64,000 nucleotides of DNA from Nocardia arizonensis (GCF_001310275.1 NZ_LGYZ01000048.1:1-64000); one strand, 5' to 3'; positions 50,668 through 61,793 are shown, counted from the first letter of the stretch. Program-made: numbers and translations. The notes: generated from the letters alone by a model not told the origin.

Positions 50668-50982
50668 ATGGACGCCACGATGGCACGAACGGGACTGGCC
50701 ACGGTGGCGCTCGCCCTCTTGCTGACCGGATGCACGGATATCGAACGGGCGCTGAACCAGGGCGGTGACACCCCTTGCAGCGAATACGTCAAGCAGGATC
50801 CCGACACCAAACGCGTGACGATCACAAAGTTCGTCAAACAGCAGACCGGCACCGAATCCGAACCCGCGGGCACCGTGGTCGATGCGACCATCGTGACCGT
50901 CGACCTCATGTGCGGTGCGCAGCGCAATGCCGATACCCCGATCAAGAACGCCGATGTCGCGGGGATTTTCGTGGCGAAATGA
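50668..50982 (+). CDS. Lipoprotein, HdeA-like
   Basis: A 104-residue secreted lipoprotein. The signal peptide ends in the lipobox LLTGC (lipid-anchored Cys22). The mature part has two further cysteines (TPCSEYVKQ and DLMCGAQRN) in a spacing like mycobacterial HdeA-type small acid-stress chaperones, with the pattern VTITKFVKQQTG between. The HdeA link is tentative. ACAGGAG precedes the ATG. Monocistronic. Confidence 0.75.
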   Translation: MDATMARTGLATVALALLLTGCTDIERALNQGGDTPCSEYVKQDPDTKRVTITKFVKQQTGTESEPAGTVVDATIVTVDLMCGAQRNADTPIKNADVAGIFVAK

Positions 50983-51143
50983 GGTGACGCGAATTGCGCG
51001 GGTACGCCATGATGAGAATATCGATCCGTGTAAGTACGCGACGGCGAGGAGCGCGCTCACGACGCGGCTTCGGGAACGGAACGCACGCCGGGTCCCGGGC
51101 CGCCCACCGACAACTGAACGCACGAACGACGGGGTAATTCGAG

Positions 51144-52364
51144 GTGGCACCTGTTCGCACCCTCACCCAGCAGCGGAAAGAACTGGAAAGGGAATGGGTC
51201 CGATGGGCCAACGCGGCGCACACCGCGTCACGGCTGACCCCGGCGACTCCCCTGCTACGCAACGAGGTCGCGCAATCCTGGCAACGGTCGCTGCATACCG
51301 TCGATCCCGCCCGCACGGTGGCGCCGGGACTCGACGACGTATCCGACCGCTGGGCCGAATCCCCGCTGCGCGATCCGATCCGCCAACTCGGTGACCAGCT
51401 GCGCGGTATCGCCGAGGATGCCGGGTTCGTCGCGGCGGTGACCGACGTCAACGGCACCATCGTGTGGATGTGCGGTGACCGCGCGATCCGGCGCGAGGGC
51501 GAGTCGGTGAACTTCGCCCCGGGCGGTCGCTGGGACGAATCCCATATGGGCACCAACGGTTTATCGCTCGCACTACATACCGACCGAGCGGTTACGGTCT
51601 TTTCCGCCGAACATCTCGTCGCCGCGCTACACGGCTGGGTGTGTTACTCCGCGCCGGTGCACGGACCGGACGGCCGGCAGGTCGGCGTGATCGACCTGTC
51701 GAGCCGCTGGGAACGCTCGCATCCGGCCATCATGACCTCGGTGCGCGCACTGGTCGTCGCCGCAGAAGCTCTCCTGCGCACCACCGGGCCGCAACCCGCG
51801 CCGGGCATTCGCCTCGAATGTCTCGGCACCGCCCGATTGTCGCGCGACGGCAGGCCGGTGCCGCTGCCGCCGCGTCAACTCGAGATCCTGGCGCTGCTCG
51901 CGCTCGCACCCGACGGGTACACCCCCGACCAGTTGCACGCGGCGGTCTACGGTGACCGTCCGGTGTCGCCGAGCACCCTCAAAGCCGATGTCTCCCATCT
52001 GCGCCGGGCCACCGGCGGCGAGATCGCCAACCGCCGCTACGCCCTCACCGGACCGCTGGCCTGTGACGCGGTGGAACTGTTGGCCGCCATCGAATCCGGT
52101 GACACGAGTTCGGCGGTGTGGCTGTATCGCGGGCCGCTGCTGCCCGATTCGGATACGCCGGGAGTCGCCGAGTGGCGCGACTACCTCGATGTCGGAGTGC
52201 GCACCGCGGTGCTGGCCAGCGACCGCCCCGAACACGCGGTGACCTTCGGGGAGAAGGCGCCCGGTGATGTGGCGGTCCACGAACACGCCCTGCGTTTGCT
52301 GCCGCCCGAGGATTCGCGCAGGGCGATGGTCGCCGCGCGATTGCACGCCGCGCTGCGGACCTGA
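51144..52364 (+). CDS. GAF-domain transcriptional regulator with winged-helix C-terminus
   Basis: A 406-residue regulator. Residues 30-220 resemble the N-terminal and GAF parts of DhaR/AcoR-type activators ([77 protein letters not shown]). The sigma-54 ATPase part is replaced by a winged helix ([57 protein letters not shown]). The next gene is an aldehyde dehydrogenase, its probable target, as in actinobacterial alcohol/aldehyde operons. GTG start; only a weak ribosome site. Confidence 0.85.
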   Translation: MAPVRTLTQQRKELEREWVRWANAAHTASRLTPATPLLRNEVAQSWQRSLHTVDPARTVAPGLDDVSDRWAESPLRDPIRQLGDQLRGIAEDAGFVAAVTDVNGTIVWMCGDRAIRREGESVNFAPGGRWDESHMGTNGLSLALHTDRAVTVFSAEHLVAALHGWVCYSAPVHGPDGRQVGVIDLSSRWERSHPAIMTSVRALVVAAEALLRTTGPQPAPGIRLECLGTARLSRDGRPVPLPPRQLEILALLALAPDGYTPDQLHAAVYGDRPVSPSTLKADVSHLRRATGGEIANRRYALTGPLACDAVELLAAIESGDTSSAVWLYRGPLLPDSDTPGVAEWRDYLDVGVRTAVLASDRPEHAVTFGEKAPGDVAVHEHALRLLPPEDSRRAMVAARLHAALRT

Positions 52365-52465
52365 TGGCGGACCGCGGGCCCATCACCCGGCCCCACACCT
52401 ACCTCGCGCCAACCTTCGGCGGCGATAGTTGCCCCCGACAGGAGATTCCGCGAGGAGCCAGCCCC

Positions 52466-53982
<1,517 letters not shown>

Positions 53983-53983
<1 letters not shown>

Positions 53984-54408
53984 TGCAGACGCGGAGCGTT
54001 CTGATGCGTAACAGAGTCGGTCGCGTCGACATGACCGACGCGGCACGGGCGGTGCTACGCCGCCTCATCGAAGACAACGGCCCCGTCCTGTTCCACCAAT
54101 CCGGCGGCTGCTGTGACGGCAGTTCCCCGATGTGCTTCCCGACCGGGGAGTTCCGCGTCGGCGGCGGCGATGTGCTGCTCGGTCACCTGCCGTGGCACAC
54201 CGAATTCTGGATGGACGGCGAACAGTTCCGGTGGTGGAAACATACACACCTCACGGTGGATGTCGTCGAAGGGCGCGGCAGCGGTTTCTCGCTGGAGGCG
54301 CCCGACGGTGTCCGATTCCTCATCCGGTCGCGACTGCTGACCGACGAGGAGAACGCGGTACTCGACGCGGCGCCCCCGCCGCGCACCGGAGCGGATCCGC
54401 TCACCTGA
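53983..54408 (+). CDS. DUF779 family protein
   Basis: A 141-residue protein. The diagnostic block is LFHQSGGCCDGSSPMCFP, rich in cysteine, with DVLLGHLPWHTEFWMD and WWKHTHLTVDVVEGRGSGFSLE after it. DUF779 proteins travel with aldehyde and methanol/alcohol dehydrogenase genes, and the motif suggests a metal site. Its ATG overlaps the aldehyde dehydrogenase stop. Two later ATG codons (residues 8 and 17) are alternative starts. Function unknown. Confidence 0.9.
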
Positions 54409-54597
54409 GGCCCGGCGATGAGTCGAATTCGCTGCGTTGTTCGACTTCATCGTCTCCCCGGGCCGGCCGGCTCGACGCAGACCGAGCCGGCCGGCCGTAG
54501 GGGTTTACAGACTGCATATTGTTACGCGCGTTGTCAATTCGGAACTATTCCCCGAAACAGTGCCGCAAACCGGGACTTCATACGATATTTTGGTCCG

Positions 54598-57009
54598 ATG
54601 TTCACAGCGAGGCCCGGTGTCCGTGCCCGAATACTCGCGATCGCGCTGGTCCCGAGCCTGGTTCTCCTCGTCGTGGGCGTCGGCGCCTCGGGCCTATTGG
54701 TCAAGCGCGGTAAGCACGCCGAGAACTGGGCCGCGGCAATGCAGCAGCTCATCGACCCCTCCGCCGAGATGGTGCGCGCCCTCCAACTCGAGCGGCAACT
54801 CACCCTCATCCGATACGCGGGCGACGACACCGTCAATTCCGCGCTGGGTGCCGCGCGCACCCGACTGGACACGGCGCTGCGCACGATCACCTCGGCCTCC
54901 AAGCCGCTGATCGACCTCGGCCTGGTCGACATCCAACCCGACTACGACGTCAACGTGAACCTGCTCGACGACATGGCCAAGGCCAGGGCCGCGATCGACG
55001 CGGGCGTCCTCGGCGCCAACGAGGCGTATCAGCTCTACAACCGCCTCGCCGACGTCGCGCTCTCCGGCGGGCGCCTGACCCAGCGGACCGCGCCCGATTC
55101 CGAGGCGTCGGTCCAACTCGGTGACGCGCGCACCCTGCTCTACGCCAGCGAAGCGCTCTCCCGCAGCAATGCGATCGCGCGGGCCATGATCGCCACCGAG
55201 GCGCCGTTCCCCGTGCCGATCGAAGAGTTCCAGTACCAGATGGGCCTATACCACGCCCAAATCGCCAATCTGGCCGGCGACACCGAATTCGGTCAGCACG
55301 CCCGCCTGGAAGCGCTCATGCGCGGTCCGGCCTGGCAACAGGTCAGCGGCATGGAGACCGCCATCGTGCAGCGGGTCGCGGGCACCGCAGCGGGCGCGCG
55401 ACAGTCCGCGCTGCCGCCGCTGCCCCTCGGCACCGCCGAATGGCAGCAGGCCGTCACTCAGCTCAACGACACCGTCCTCGACGTCTGGACCGTCCAGAAC
55501 GTCGACGCCCACCATCTCGCGAAGTCCATCGGCAGTCGCAATGCCGACAACTCCGCGTGGGCGGGCGCGGCGGTGCTGTTGGTCAGCATCGCCGCGTTCG
55601 TCGTCGCCGTACTGCTGGCCAACCGGGTCATCCGAAGGCTGCGGCGCTTGCGTCGCGAGACGCTGGCGCTGGCCGACGAACGGCTGCCCGACATGATGCG
55701 GCGACTGCGCGAAGGCGAGACCGTCGATCCCGCCGCGGAATCCCCGCAGCTCGACTACGGCCGCGACGAGATCGGCCAGGTGGCCAGGGCATTTCAGCGC
55801 GCGCACACCGCAGCCGTGGAAGGCGCCGTCCGTGAGGCCAGGACTCGCGAAGGCGTCAAGGCGGTCTTCCTCAATATCGCCCATCGCAGCCAGATCGTGG
55901 TGCACCGCCAGCTCGAGATCCTCGACGAGGCCGAGAGCAGGCAGGAGGATCCGGCCCTGCTCGAAACCCTGTTCCGCCTCGACCATCTGGCCACCCGCGA
56001 GCGCCGCAATGCCGAGAACCTCATCATCCTCGGCGGTGGACGGCCGGGCAGGCAGTGGCGGTTGCCGGTGCCGCTGCTCGACCTGGTTCGCTCCGCGGTC
56101 GGCGAAACCCTCGACTACGCGCGGGTCCGGGTCGGCCGGGTGCCCGAGGCCTATATCATCGGCACCGTTGTCGCCGACCTCGTGCACCTGCTCGCGGAAT
56201 TGGTCGACAATGCCAGCTCGTTCTCTCCGCCACAGTCGAAGGTCGAGGTCTCGGGCAATGTGGTAGGCAAGGGCGTGGTCATCGAAATCACCGATCAGGG
56301 TATGGGGATGTCCGCCGACGAGCTGGCCCGCACCAACGAGATGCTGCGCAATCCGCCGGATTTCGGTGTCGCCACCCTCTCCGAGGATTCCCGCCTCGGT
56401 ATTTTCGTCGTCGCGCAGCTGGCACTGCGCAACAACGTCTCGGTCCGACTGACCGACTCCGACTACGGCGGCGTCCGCGCCATCGTCCTGCTGCCGACCG
56501 CGCTGCTGGCGAACACCACCGGCGCCGAGCCAACACAACTGTCCCGCGGGCAGAACGGCCAGTCGGCTCTGCCCCTGGACAGCTCCTCCGCGCCGTCGGC
56601 CGCGACCGAGACGACCTCGGCGGTGCTCACCGCGTCGCCGCCCGCGCTCGAGGCGCCGCCCGCCGTCGTGCCCATCGACCACATCGCACCGCCGGTGACA
56701 CGTCCGCGGTACCAGGAGCCGGGACCCGCCCCAACCCGGGCCGCCGAGACCGCGGTGGCCCCCGCCGAGCCGACGACCGGTCCCGACGGCAGACCGCTGC
56801 TGCCCCGCCGCAGGCGACAGGCCAACCTCGCGCCGGAGTTGGCGAAGGACTCGACGGGCAGCGAAAAGATCACCGAGCGAGAACGTTCCGCCGAACAGGC
56901 CCGAGATTTGATGTCCGCCATCGAGAATGGAACCCGGCAGGGCCGCCGCGCGCAGCTCTCCGACGAACAGGAACAGGAAGGCGACGGTGACCGCTCCCAA
57001 AACCGGTGA
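54598..57009 (+). CDS. Conservon sensor kinase with nitrate/sulfite-sensing domain (CvnA-like)
   Basis: An 803-residue membrane sensor. TM1 (ILAIALVPSLVLLVVGVGASGLLV) and TM2 (AAVLLVSIAAFVVAVLLANRVI) flank a NIT-type extracellular helical domain (residues about 40-315, with LERQLTLIRYAG and LYHAQIANLAG). After HAMP come FLNIAHRSQIVVHRQLEILDEAE and an ATP-binding domain (LVDNASSFSPPQSKVEV, DQGMGMSADELARTN, RLGIFVVAQLA). The last 150 residues are Pro/Ala-rich. First of four conservon genes; signals probably pass to the GTPase rather than to a response regulator. Confidence 0.93.
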   Translation: MFTARPGVRARILAIALVPSLVLLVVGVGASGLLVKRGKHAENWAAAMQQLIDPSAEMVRALQLERQLTLIRYAGDDTVNSALGAARTRLDTALRTITSASKPLIDLGLVDIQPDYDVNVNLLDDMAKARAAIDAGVLGANEAYQLYNRLADVALSGGRLTQRTAPDSEASVQLGDARTLLYASEALSRSNAIARAMIATEAPFPVPIEEFQYQMGLYHAQIANLAGDTEFGQHARLEALMRGPAWQQVSGMETAIVQRVAGTAAGARQSALPPLPLGTAEWQQAVTQLNDTVLDVWTVQNVDAHHLAKSIGSRNADNSAWAGAAVLLVSIAAFVVAVLLANRVIRRLRRLRRETLALADERLPDMMRRLREGETVDPAAESPQLDYGRDEIGQVARAFQRAHTAAVEGAVREARTREGVKAVFLNIAHRSQIVVHRQLEILDEAESRQEDPALLETLFRLDHLATRERRNAENLIILGGGRPGRQWRLPVPLLDLVRSAVGETLDYARVRVGRVPEAYIIGTVVADLVHLLAELVDNASSFSPPQSKVEVSGNVVGKGVVIEITDQGMGMSADELARTNEMLRNPPDFGVATLSEDSRLGIFVVAQLALRNNVSVRLTDSDYGGVRAIVLLPTALLANTTGAEPTQLSRGQNGQSALPLDSSSAPSAATETTSAVLTASPPALEAPPAVVPIDHIAPPVTRPRYQEPGPAPTRAAETAVAPAEPTTGPDGRPLLPRRRRQANLAPELAKDSTGSEKITERERSAEQARDLMSAIENGTRQGRRAQLSDEQEQEGDGDRSQNR

Positions 57010-57382
57010 TCTCAACTGGCTGTTGGACGACTTGGTAGACCGGCTTGCCGGGGTTCGCCACGCTGTGGTGTTGTCCACCGACGGCCTGCTACTCGGCCGT
57101 TCCACCGCGATGAGCCGCGAGGACGCCGAGCATTTCGCAGCCATGTCCTCCACGCTGTACGGTCTCGCGCGCAGCGCAGGCAGTCGATTCGACGGCGGCG
57201 GCGTCCGTCAGGCGGTGATCGAACTCGATCGCGCCGTGTTGTTCGTGACCTCGGCCGGCGACAACGCCTGCATCGCGTTGCAGGCATCGGAAACGGCCAA
57301 CCTCGGGATGGTCGCCTACGAAATGAATGTCACCGTGCAGCGCGTCGGTACCTACCTCTCCACTCCCGCGCGACTGCCATGA
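56987..57382 (+). CDS. Roadblock/LC7 protein (CvnB-like)
   Basis: A 131-residue MglB-like roadblock protein (LNWLLDDLVDRLAGVRHAVVLSTDGLLLGRSTAMSREDAEHFAAMSSTLYGLARSAG). These dimerise and act as regulator, often GAP, of the partner small GTPase encoded two genes on. The GTG start at 56987 overlaps the kinase end by 23 bases, with AGGAAGG upstream. Confidence 0.94.
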   Translation: MTAPKTGDLNWLLDDLVDRLAGVRHAVVLSTDGLLLGRSTAMSREDAEHFAAMSSTLYGLARSAGSRFDGGGVRQAVIELDRAVLFVTSAGDNACIALQASETANLGMVAYEMNVTVQRVGTYLSTPARLP

Positions 57383-57753
57383 CACGTCGGGGTGAGCCAT
57401 GGTTCGATGAGGCGGCGGGACCTCTGGTCCGGCCGTACGCGCTGACCCGGGGCCGCACGATGGGCGCCGGACAGGACCTGGACATCCTGACGGTGGTCGT
57501 CCTCGCGGACAACGCACCGGCCCTGCGGCGCACCGAGCCCGAGTACGCGGAGATCGTGCGGCTGTGTACCGTACCCCAGACGGTCGCCGAGGTGGCCGCC
57601 AACCTGAAACTCCCCTTGGCAGTGACCAAGATCCTCGTCGGCGACCTGATCGGCGGGGGCCATTTGATTTTCCGATCACCGGTTCAGTCGGACGCAGGAC
57701 CCGGTGATCTCAACGTATTGCGAGCGGTACTGGATGGCATCAGAAAACTTTGA
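57379..57753 (+). CDS. DUF742 protein (CvnC-like)
   Basis: A 124-residue DUF742 protein with a winged-helix-like fold. VRPYALTRGRT near the N-terminus and PQTVAEVAANLKLPLAVTKILVGDLIGGGHLIF are the family marks. It is the third component of the conservon; its role is unclear. It overlaps the roadblock gene by 4 bases (ATGA) and the GTPase gene by 20. Confidence 0.94.
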   Translation: MTRRGEPWFDEAAGPLVRPYALTRGRTMGAGQDLDILTVVVLADNAPALRRTEPEYAEIVRLCTVPQTVAEVAANLKLPLAVTKILVGDLIGGGHLIFRSPVQSDAGPGDLNVLRAVLDGIRKL

Positions 57754-58345
57754 CCCGGCCCACGACCCGAACGGCGGACCGCACTTGGCCGCCTCGGTCA
57801 AGATCCTCATCGCGGGCGGCTTCGGCGTCGGCAAGACCACGATGGTCTCGGCGATAAGCGAGATCGCGCCGCTGCGAACCGAGGAACTCATCACCGAGGT
57901 CAGCACCGGCGTCGATGACCTGTCCGGCGTCGAGCAGAAGCACACCACCACGGTGGCACTGGATTTCGGTCGCATCACCATCGACCGCGACCTGGTGCTC
58001 TACCTGTTCGGCACCCCCGGCCAGGACCGATTCTGGTTCCTGTGGGACGAACTGTCCCGCGGCGCGCTGGGGGCGGTGGTACTCGCCGACACCAGGCGCC
58101 TGACCAATTCCTTTGCCGCGGTGGATTTCTTCGAGCGTCGCGGACTGCCCTTCATGGTCGGTGTGAACTGCTTCGACGGCGCCCCGCGCTACACCATCGA
58201 CGAGGTCCGCGAGGCGCTCGACCTCGACCCCATCACCCCGGTGCTGCTCTGCGACGCCCGCAGCCGCGAGTCCTGCAAGAACGTGCTGCTGGTCCTCGTC
58301 CAGCACCTCATCGAGCGCGCCGGACGCGAACCCGTCACAACCTGA
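57734..58345 (+). CDS. MglA-like small GTPase (CvnD-like)
   Basis: A 203-residue GTPase. P-loop GGFGVGKTTMVSAISE (G1), DFGRITID, LFGTPGQDRFWFLW (G3), NCFDGA in the place of NKXD (G4) and LCDARSRESCKN (G5). The NCFD variant is normal for this actinobacterial group. It ends the conservon and is followed 10 bases later by a strong hairpin terminator. By family knowledge it switches morphology or secondary metabolism with the kinase/roadblock pair. Confidence 0.94.
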   Translation: MASENFDPAHDPNGGPHLAASVKILIAGGFGVGKTTMVSAISEIAPLRTEELITEVSTGVDDLSGVEQKHTTTVALDFGRITIDRDLVLYLFGTPGQDRFWFLWDELSRGALGAVVLADTRRLTNSFAAVDFFERRGLPFMVGVNCFDGAPRYTIDEVREALDLDPITPVLLCDARSRESCKNVLLVLVQHLIERAGREPVTT

Positions 58346-58355
58346 CGCGCGACGC

Positions 58356-58397
58356 CGAACCCGGCCACGTACGCGACCGCGTACGTGGCCGGGTTCG
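58356..58397. terminator. Very strong hairpin terminator after the conservon
   Basis: A perfect 20-bp stem beginning CGAACCCGGCCACGTACGCG at 58356 is closed by a 2-base loop AC at 58376-58377. It begins 10 bases after the GTPase stop. There is no U-tract. It is the longest perfect hairpin noticed in the window and should end the conservon transcript. Confidence 0.85.
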
Positions 58398-58439
58398 TCT
58401 TGCGGCGGATGTCGATCGTGCCGCCGACCCGGGTTCGGG

Positions 58440-58680
58440 GAACGTGGCGATGGACCCGACCTGCTGCCGGCCCATCACCCGTGCTCGGCGATCGGCTATG
58501 CCCTGGGCGGGGTCATCGCGGGCATTGTCGCGACCGCGGCTGGTATCGGCGCCGGTGTCGCGGCGCGGGGAGAGACCGCGACGACGGTGTTGTGGTCGCG
58601 ATGGCCGGTAGTGTCGGTGCGGCGGCACGTTACGTCGCCGACGGGTTGACCCGGTCGCGCGGGTCTCGCAGTTCCCTTGG
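58440..58680 (+). pseudogene. Possible remnant of an MFS transporter C-terminus
   Basis: In one frame the sequence reads GDGPDLLPAHHPCSAIGYALGG then VIAGIVATAAGIGAGVAA, which has the look of the last helices of an MFS exporter. After about 58575 the likeness jumps to another frame (DDGVVVAMAGS). No start codon or full membrane domain exists. An intact MFS gene begins 120 bases downstream. I read it as a degraded relic, with low confidence. Confidence 0.35.
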
Positions 58681-58798
58681 GTGACGGTGCTGATCACCGC
58701 GACAGGGTCGCTGTCGCGGGCCGCCGATGCCAACGCGTTGAGCACCTTGGCATCGACCGTACTAGCGGCCGTCCGCGGCCGCATGGTGAGGAAAGGCG

Positions 58799-60037
58799 AT
58801 GAGCGATACCCATCTCCGGCCGCCGATGACCGCGTGGCGGTTCGTGTTCGCGTTCGGCGCGATCAGCCTGCTCGCCGACGTCGTCTACGAAGGCGCACGC
58901 TCGATCACCGGGCCGCTGCTGGCGTCTCTGGGCGCGAGCGCGTTCGTCATCGGTGTCGTCACCGGCATCGGCGAGGCCGCCGCGCTGACCCTGCGCCTGG
59001 TCTCGGGTCCGATGGCCGACCGCACCCGCAGGTTCTGGGCATGGACCATCGCCGGATACGCGTTGACCGTGATCACGGTGCCGCTGCTCGGCATCGCCGC
59101 CACATTGTGGGTCGCGTGCACGCTGGTGATCGCCGAACGCGTCGGCAAAGCCGTGCGCAGCCCCGCCAAAGACACTCTGCTCTCCCATGCGACCGCGGCC
59201 ACCGGGCGCGGTCGCGGGTTCGCCGTGCACGAGGCCCTCGATCAGATCGGTGCCCTGATCGGCCCGCTGGCCGTCGCCGGGGTCCTGGCCGTGACCGGCG
59301 GGAACTTCGGACCTGCCCTCGGCATCCTGGCCCTGCCCGGCGCGCTGGTGATCGCGATGCTGGTGTGGCTGCGTGCGCGCGTACCCGACCCCGCCCGCTA
59401 CGAACCCGACCCGCTCCCCGCCGATCGGTCGCCACGCGGCGATACCGGCGGCGCCGGCCGGTGGTTGCGGTCGCTGCCGTCGTCGTTTTGGGTTTATGCC
59501 GGGTTCTCCGCGGCCACGATGGTCGGTTTCGCCACCTTCGGTGTCCTCTCGTTCCACCTCGTCACTCGCGAACTGACGCCCGCGGCCGCGGTGCCGGTGA
59601 TCTACGCGGCCGCGATGGCGGCCGACGCGGCCGCGGCACTGACCATCGGCTGGGCCTACGACCGAATCGGCGCGAAAGTCCTGCTCGCCCTGCCGATCCT
59701 GTCCGCACTCGTCCCGGCGCTGGCATTCACCGACACTCCGATGTTGGCGGTGCTCGGCGCCCTGGTGTGGGGCGCGGCGGTCGGGGTACAGGAATCCACA
59801 CTCAAAGCCGTGGTCGCCGACCTCGTCGCACCGGCGCGCCGCGCCACCGCCTACGGCCTCTACGCCGCGATCATCGGTGCCGCCACCGCGCTCGGCGGCG
59901 CGTTGACCGGGCTGCTGTATCAACTCTCGATCCCCGCGCTGATCGTCGTGGTCGCGATGATCCAGCTCGCCGCGGTCGCGGCGTTGTCGACAACGATCCA
60001 TCGGGCAGGCAACCGAACGAAAGGAAACCATCAGTGA
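58799..60037 (+). CDS. MFS transporter
   Basis: A 412-residue major facilitator protein with 12 predicted membrane helices. The loop 2-3 motif is SGPMADRTRRFWAW and the N-terminal helix is AWRFVFAFGAISLLADVVYEGARSITGPLLASLGAS, typical of a subgroup with a DVVYEGARSI signature. The C-terminal half has AADAAAALTIGWAYDRIGAKVLLALP and VGVQESTLKAVVADLV. The substrate is unknown. GAAAGG precedes the ATG. The stop overlaps the start of a 36-residue frame as GTGA, so translation is coupled. Confidence 0.92.
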   Translation: MSDTHLRPPMTAWRFVFAFGAISLLADVVYEGARSITGPLLASLGASAFVIGVVTGIGEAAALTLRLVSGPMADRTRRFWAWTIAGYALTVITVPLLGIAATLWVACTLVIAERVGKAVRSPAKDTLLSHATAATGRGRGFAVHEALDQIGALIGPLAVAGVLAVTGGNFGPALGILALPGALVIAMLVWLRARVPDPARYEPDPLPADRSPRGDTGGAGRWLRSLPSSFWVYAGFSAATMVGFATFGVLSFHLVTRELTPAAAVPVIYAAAMAADAAAALTIGWAYDRIGAKVLLALPILSALVPALAFTDTPMLAVLGALVWGAAVGVQESTLKAVVADLVAPARRATAYGLYAAIIGAATALGGALTGLLYQLSIPALIVVVAMIQLAAVAALSTTIHRAGNRTKGNHQ

Positions 60038-60144
60038 CCGCGATCCCCTCGGCCGGGCCGGGACATCGGTGGTCGAAACCGGACGAAAACGGACTGTGGA
60101 TCCGTTGCCGAAGTACCGCCACCGGAGGCTTACTGGATAAGTAG
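60034..60144 (+). CDS. 36-residue peptide coupled to the MFS gene
   Basis: A short frame starting with GTG inside the MFS stop (GTGA) and preceded by AAAGGAAA. It reads VTAIPSAGPGHRWSKPDENG, then LWIRCRSTATGGLLDK. It is hydrophilic with aromatic residues and one cysteine. The overlap is the arrangement used throughout this genome for real operon genes. Function unknown; it may be a small partner or regulator of the transporter. Confidence 0.5.
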   Translation: MTAIPSAGPGHRWSKPDENGLWIRCRSTATGGLLDK

Positions 60145-60215
60145 CGGTTGCCGCAGCATTATCGACATCCGTTGCACGGTAACCCTTTCAACTCTTCTTC
60201 GGCTCGGAGTCCGCC

Positions 60216-60470
60216 ATGGCAGCTGTACTCACCTCCCTCACACCTTCTTCCGGCCCCGCGACGGTCTTCACCTCCGTGGTGATCACCGGCTCCGGGTTCA
60301 GCAACGTCGGTCCGTTGACCGTGCGGTTCGGTACCCAGGCGACCACATTCACCATCGATTCCGACACCCAGATCACGGCCATCTCCCCGACGGGGACGGG
60401 CACGGTGGACGTCACCGTCACCGTGGAGTTGGACGGCACCAGCAACGCGCTGCCCTACACCTACGTCTGA
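60216..60470 (+). CDS. Stand-alone IPT/TIG domain protein (84 aa)
   Basis: A single immunoglobulin-like IPT/TIG domain: LTSLTPSSGPATVFTSVVITGSGFSN, LTVRFGTQATTFTIDSDTQITAISP and GTVDVTVTVELDGTSNALPYTYV give the full seven-strand pattern. There is no signal peptide, membrane anchor or partner domain, which is unusual, as this domain is normally part of large surface proteins. CGGAG lies 6 bases before the ATG. It may be phage-tail-like or a released module; role unknown. Confidence 0.85.
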   Translation: MAAVLTSLTPSSGPATVFTSVVITGSGFSNVGPLTVRFGTQATTFTIDSDTQITAISPTGTGTVDVTVTVELDGTSNALPYTYV

Positions 60471-60750
60471 CAGCGATCGCGCCGCCAGGGTCTGTCCGGT
60501 GAATGTGCCCGCTGCTGCGGTGTTTTCGGGGTTGTCGCCGCGAAGTGGTCGATGAGGGCTCGCGGGTCTCTGTGCGGGTCAGGACGGGCCGTCGGTCCGG
60601 CCGAACGTCCACCACCTCCAGCGACAGCCCCGGATTTCGACGCCATACACCTCGGCGCAGGACACCGCAGGACACCGCGGGCCCCGAATACACCGGACAG
60701 CCCGCGGTCAGTCTCATTGCGACGGCGAGCGACTCGGCTCGCGCGGTGGG

Positions 60751-61221
60751 TCAGTCCTTGACGACCTGGGTGCCGCCCGCGAACCGGTCGTGCCAACCCT
60801 GTTTGGTGGGGCTCGAGCTCACGGTGACCGCGATGGCGATGGCGGCGATGAACCACAGCAGGCCGCCTACCCAGGGAATCAGGTTCAGCAGCATGTAGGC
60901 GTTGCGAAACGCCGAATCCTTGATGTTCGGCTTCCCGGAGCCGTCGGAACCCAGCACGTGCAGGTCGAGGATCTTCTTGCCCGGTGTCGAACCTGTCAGC
61001 ACCTCGAAGAACACGAAGTACAGGAATCCGAATCCGGCGCCGGGCAGGACCGAGACCCAGTCGGGCAGATCCGTTCCCTTGTTCAGCAGCCAGAACAGGA
61101 TCGCGCCGACGATGCCGGCGATGATCCAGTCGATGAATCGGGCGACGGCCCGCCCTCCGATCCCCGCCGCTCGCGCGCTCGTCGTCTGTCCAGGAACCGG
61201 TTCGTAGCCACCCGCGGTCAT
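60751..61221 (-). CDS. RDD-family membrane protein
   Basis: A 156-residue protein with the RDD domain: AGIGGRAVARFIDWIIAGIVGAILFWLL contains the Arg-Asp pair, and the loop LTGSTPGKKILDLHVLG and the end KQGWHDRFAGGTQVV are diagnostic. Three to four membrane helices. RDD proteins are small inner-membrane proteins, some linked to ion exchange; the role here is unknown. Monocistronic. Confidence 0.93.
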   Translation of the reverse strand: MTAGGYEPVPGQTTSARAAGIGGRAVARFIDWIIAGIVGAILFWLLNKGTDLPDWVSVLPGAGFGFLYFVFFEVLTGSTPGKKILDLHVLGSDGSGKPNIKDSAFRNAYMLLNLIPWVGGLLWFIAAIAIAVTVSSSPTKQGWHDRFAGGTQVVKD

Positions 61222-61379
61222 CGATCCTCCTCGTTTCGGATGTCGGCCCGTCGCGGCGCGCTCTCACAACACGACGCGGCGGCGGGCCGCTACACAGTCT
61301 GCAACAAATCGGCGCGCGCGCAGTGCGGGATTCGGCGTGTCGCTACTGGATGGTTACAACAGACCGCCGGACGGTCAGG

Positions 61380-61784
61380 TCAGCGCAGCACACCGGCGGC
61401 GGCGAGGTCGTCGAACAGCAGGCGGTCCACCGGCGGCACGGCGTCGCGATCGGCGTAGGTGAACCACGCGACCTCGTCGATCTCGCTGCTCGCGGTCAGG
61501 GTTCCGTCGTATTCGGCGGTGTAGCAGCTCATGCGGACCGTCGGTCCCGTCGCGGCCTCCTCGGCCTCGTAGGTGCCGACATGGGCGACGGTGTCCGTAC
61601 GCAGGGTCACGGTGAGTTCCTCGGTGACCTCGCGCAGCAGGGTCTCCAGATCCGTCTCGGCACCTTCGCGTTTCCCGCCGGGTATGTAGAAGACGTCCTT
61701 GCCGCGCGGGCGAGCGCAGAGTATCCGGCCGTCCTCGACGCGCACCCACGCGACCGTGTCGATGAGAACCCGCTGCTGTGCCAC
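61380..61784 (-). CDS. NUDIX hydrolase
   Basis: A 134-residue NUDIX pyrophosphohydrolase. The Nudix box GGKREGAETDLETLLREVTEEL (residues about 37-58) has the G-x5-E-x7-R-E-x2-E-E pattern complete. VRVEDGRILCARPRGKDVFYIPGG precedes it. Probable role: hydrolysis of a nucleoside diphosphate derivative. It lies 9 bases downstream of the HxlR-family gene (stop at 61794) on the same strand, so the two may be co-transcribed. Confidence 0.93.
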   Translation of the reverse strand: MAQQRVLIDTVAWVRVEDGRILCARPRGKDVFYIPGGKREGAETDLETLLREVTEELTVTLRTDTVAHVGTYEAEEAATGPTVRMSCYTAEYDGTLTASSEIDEVAWFTYADRDAVPPVDRLLFDDLAAAGVLR

Positions 61785-61793
61785 CGGCGCAGC

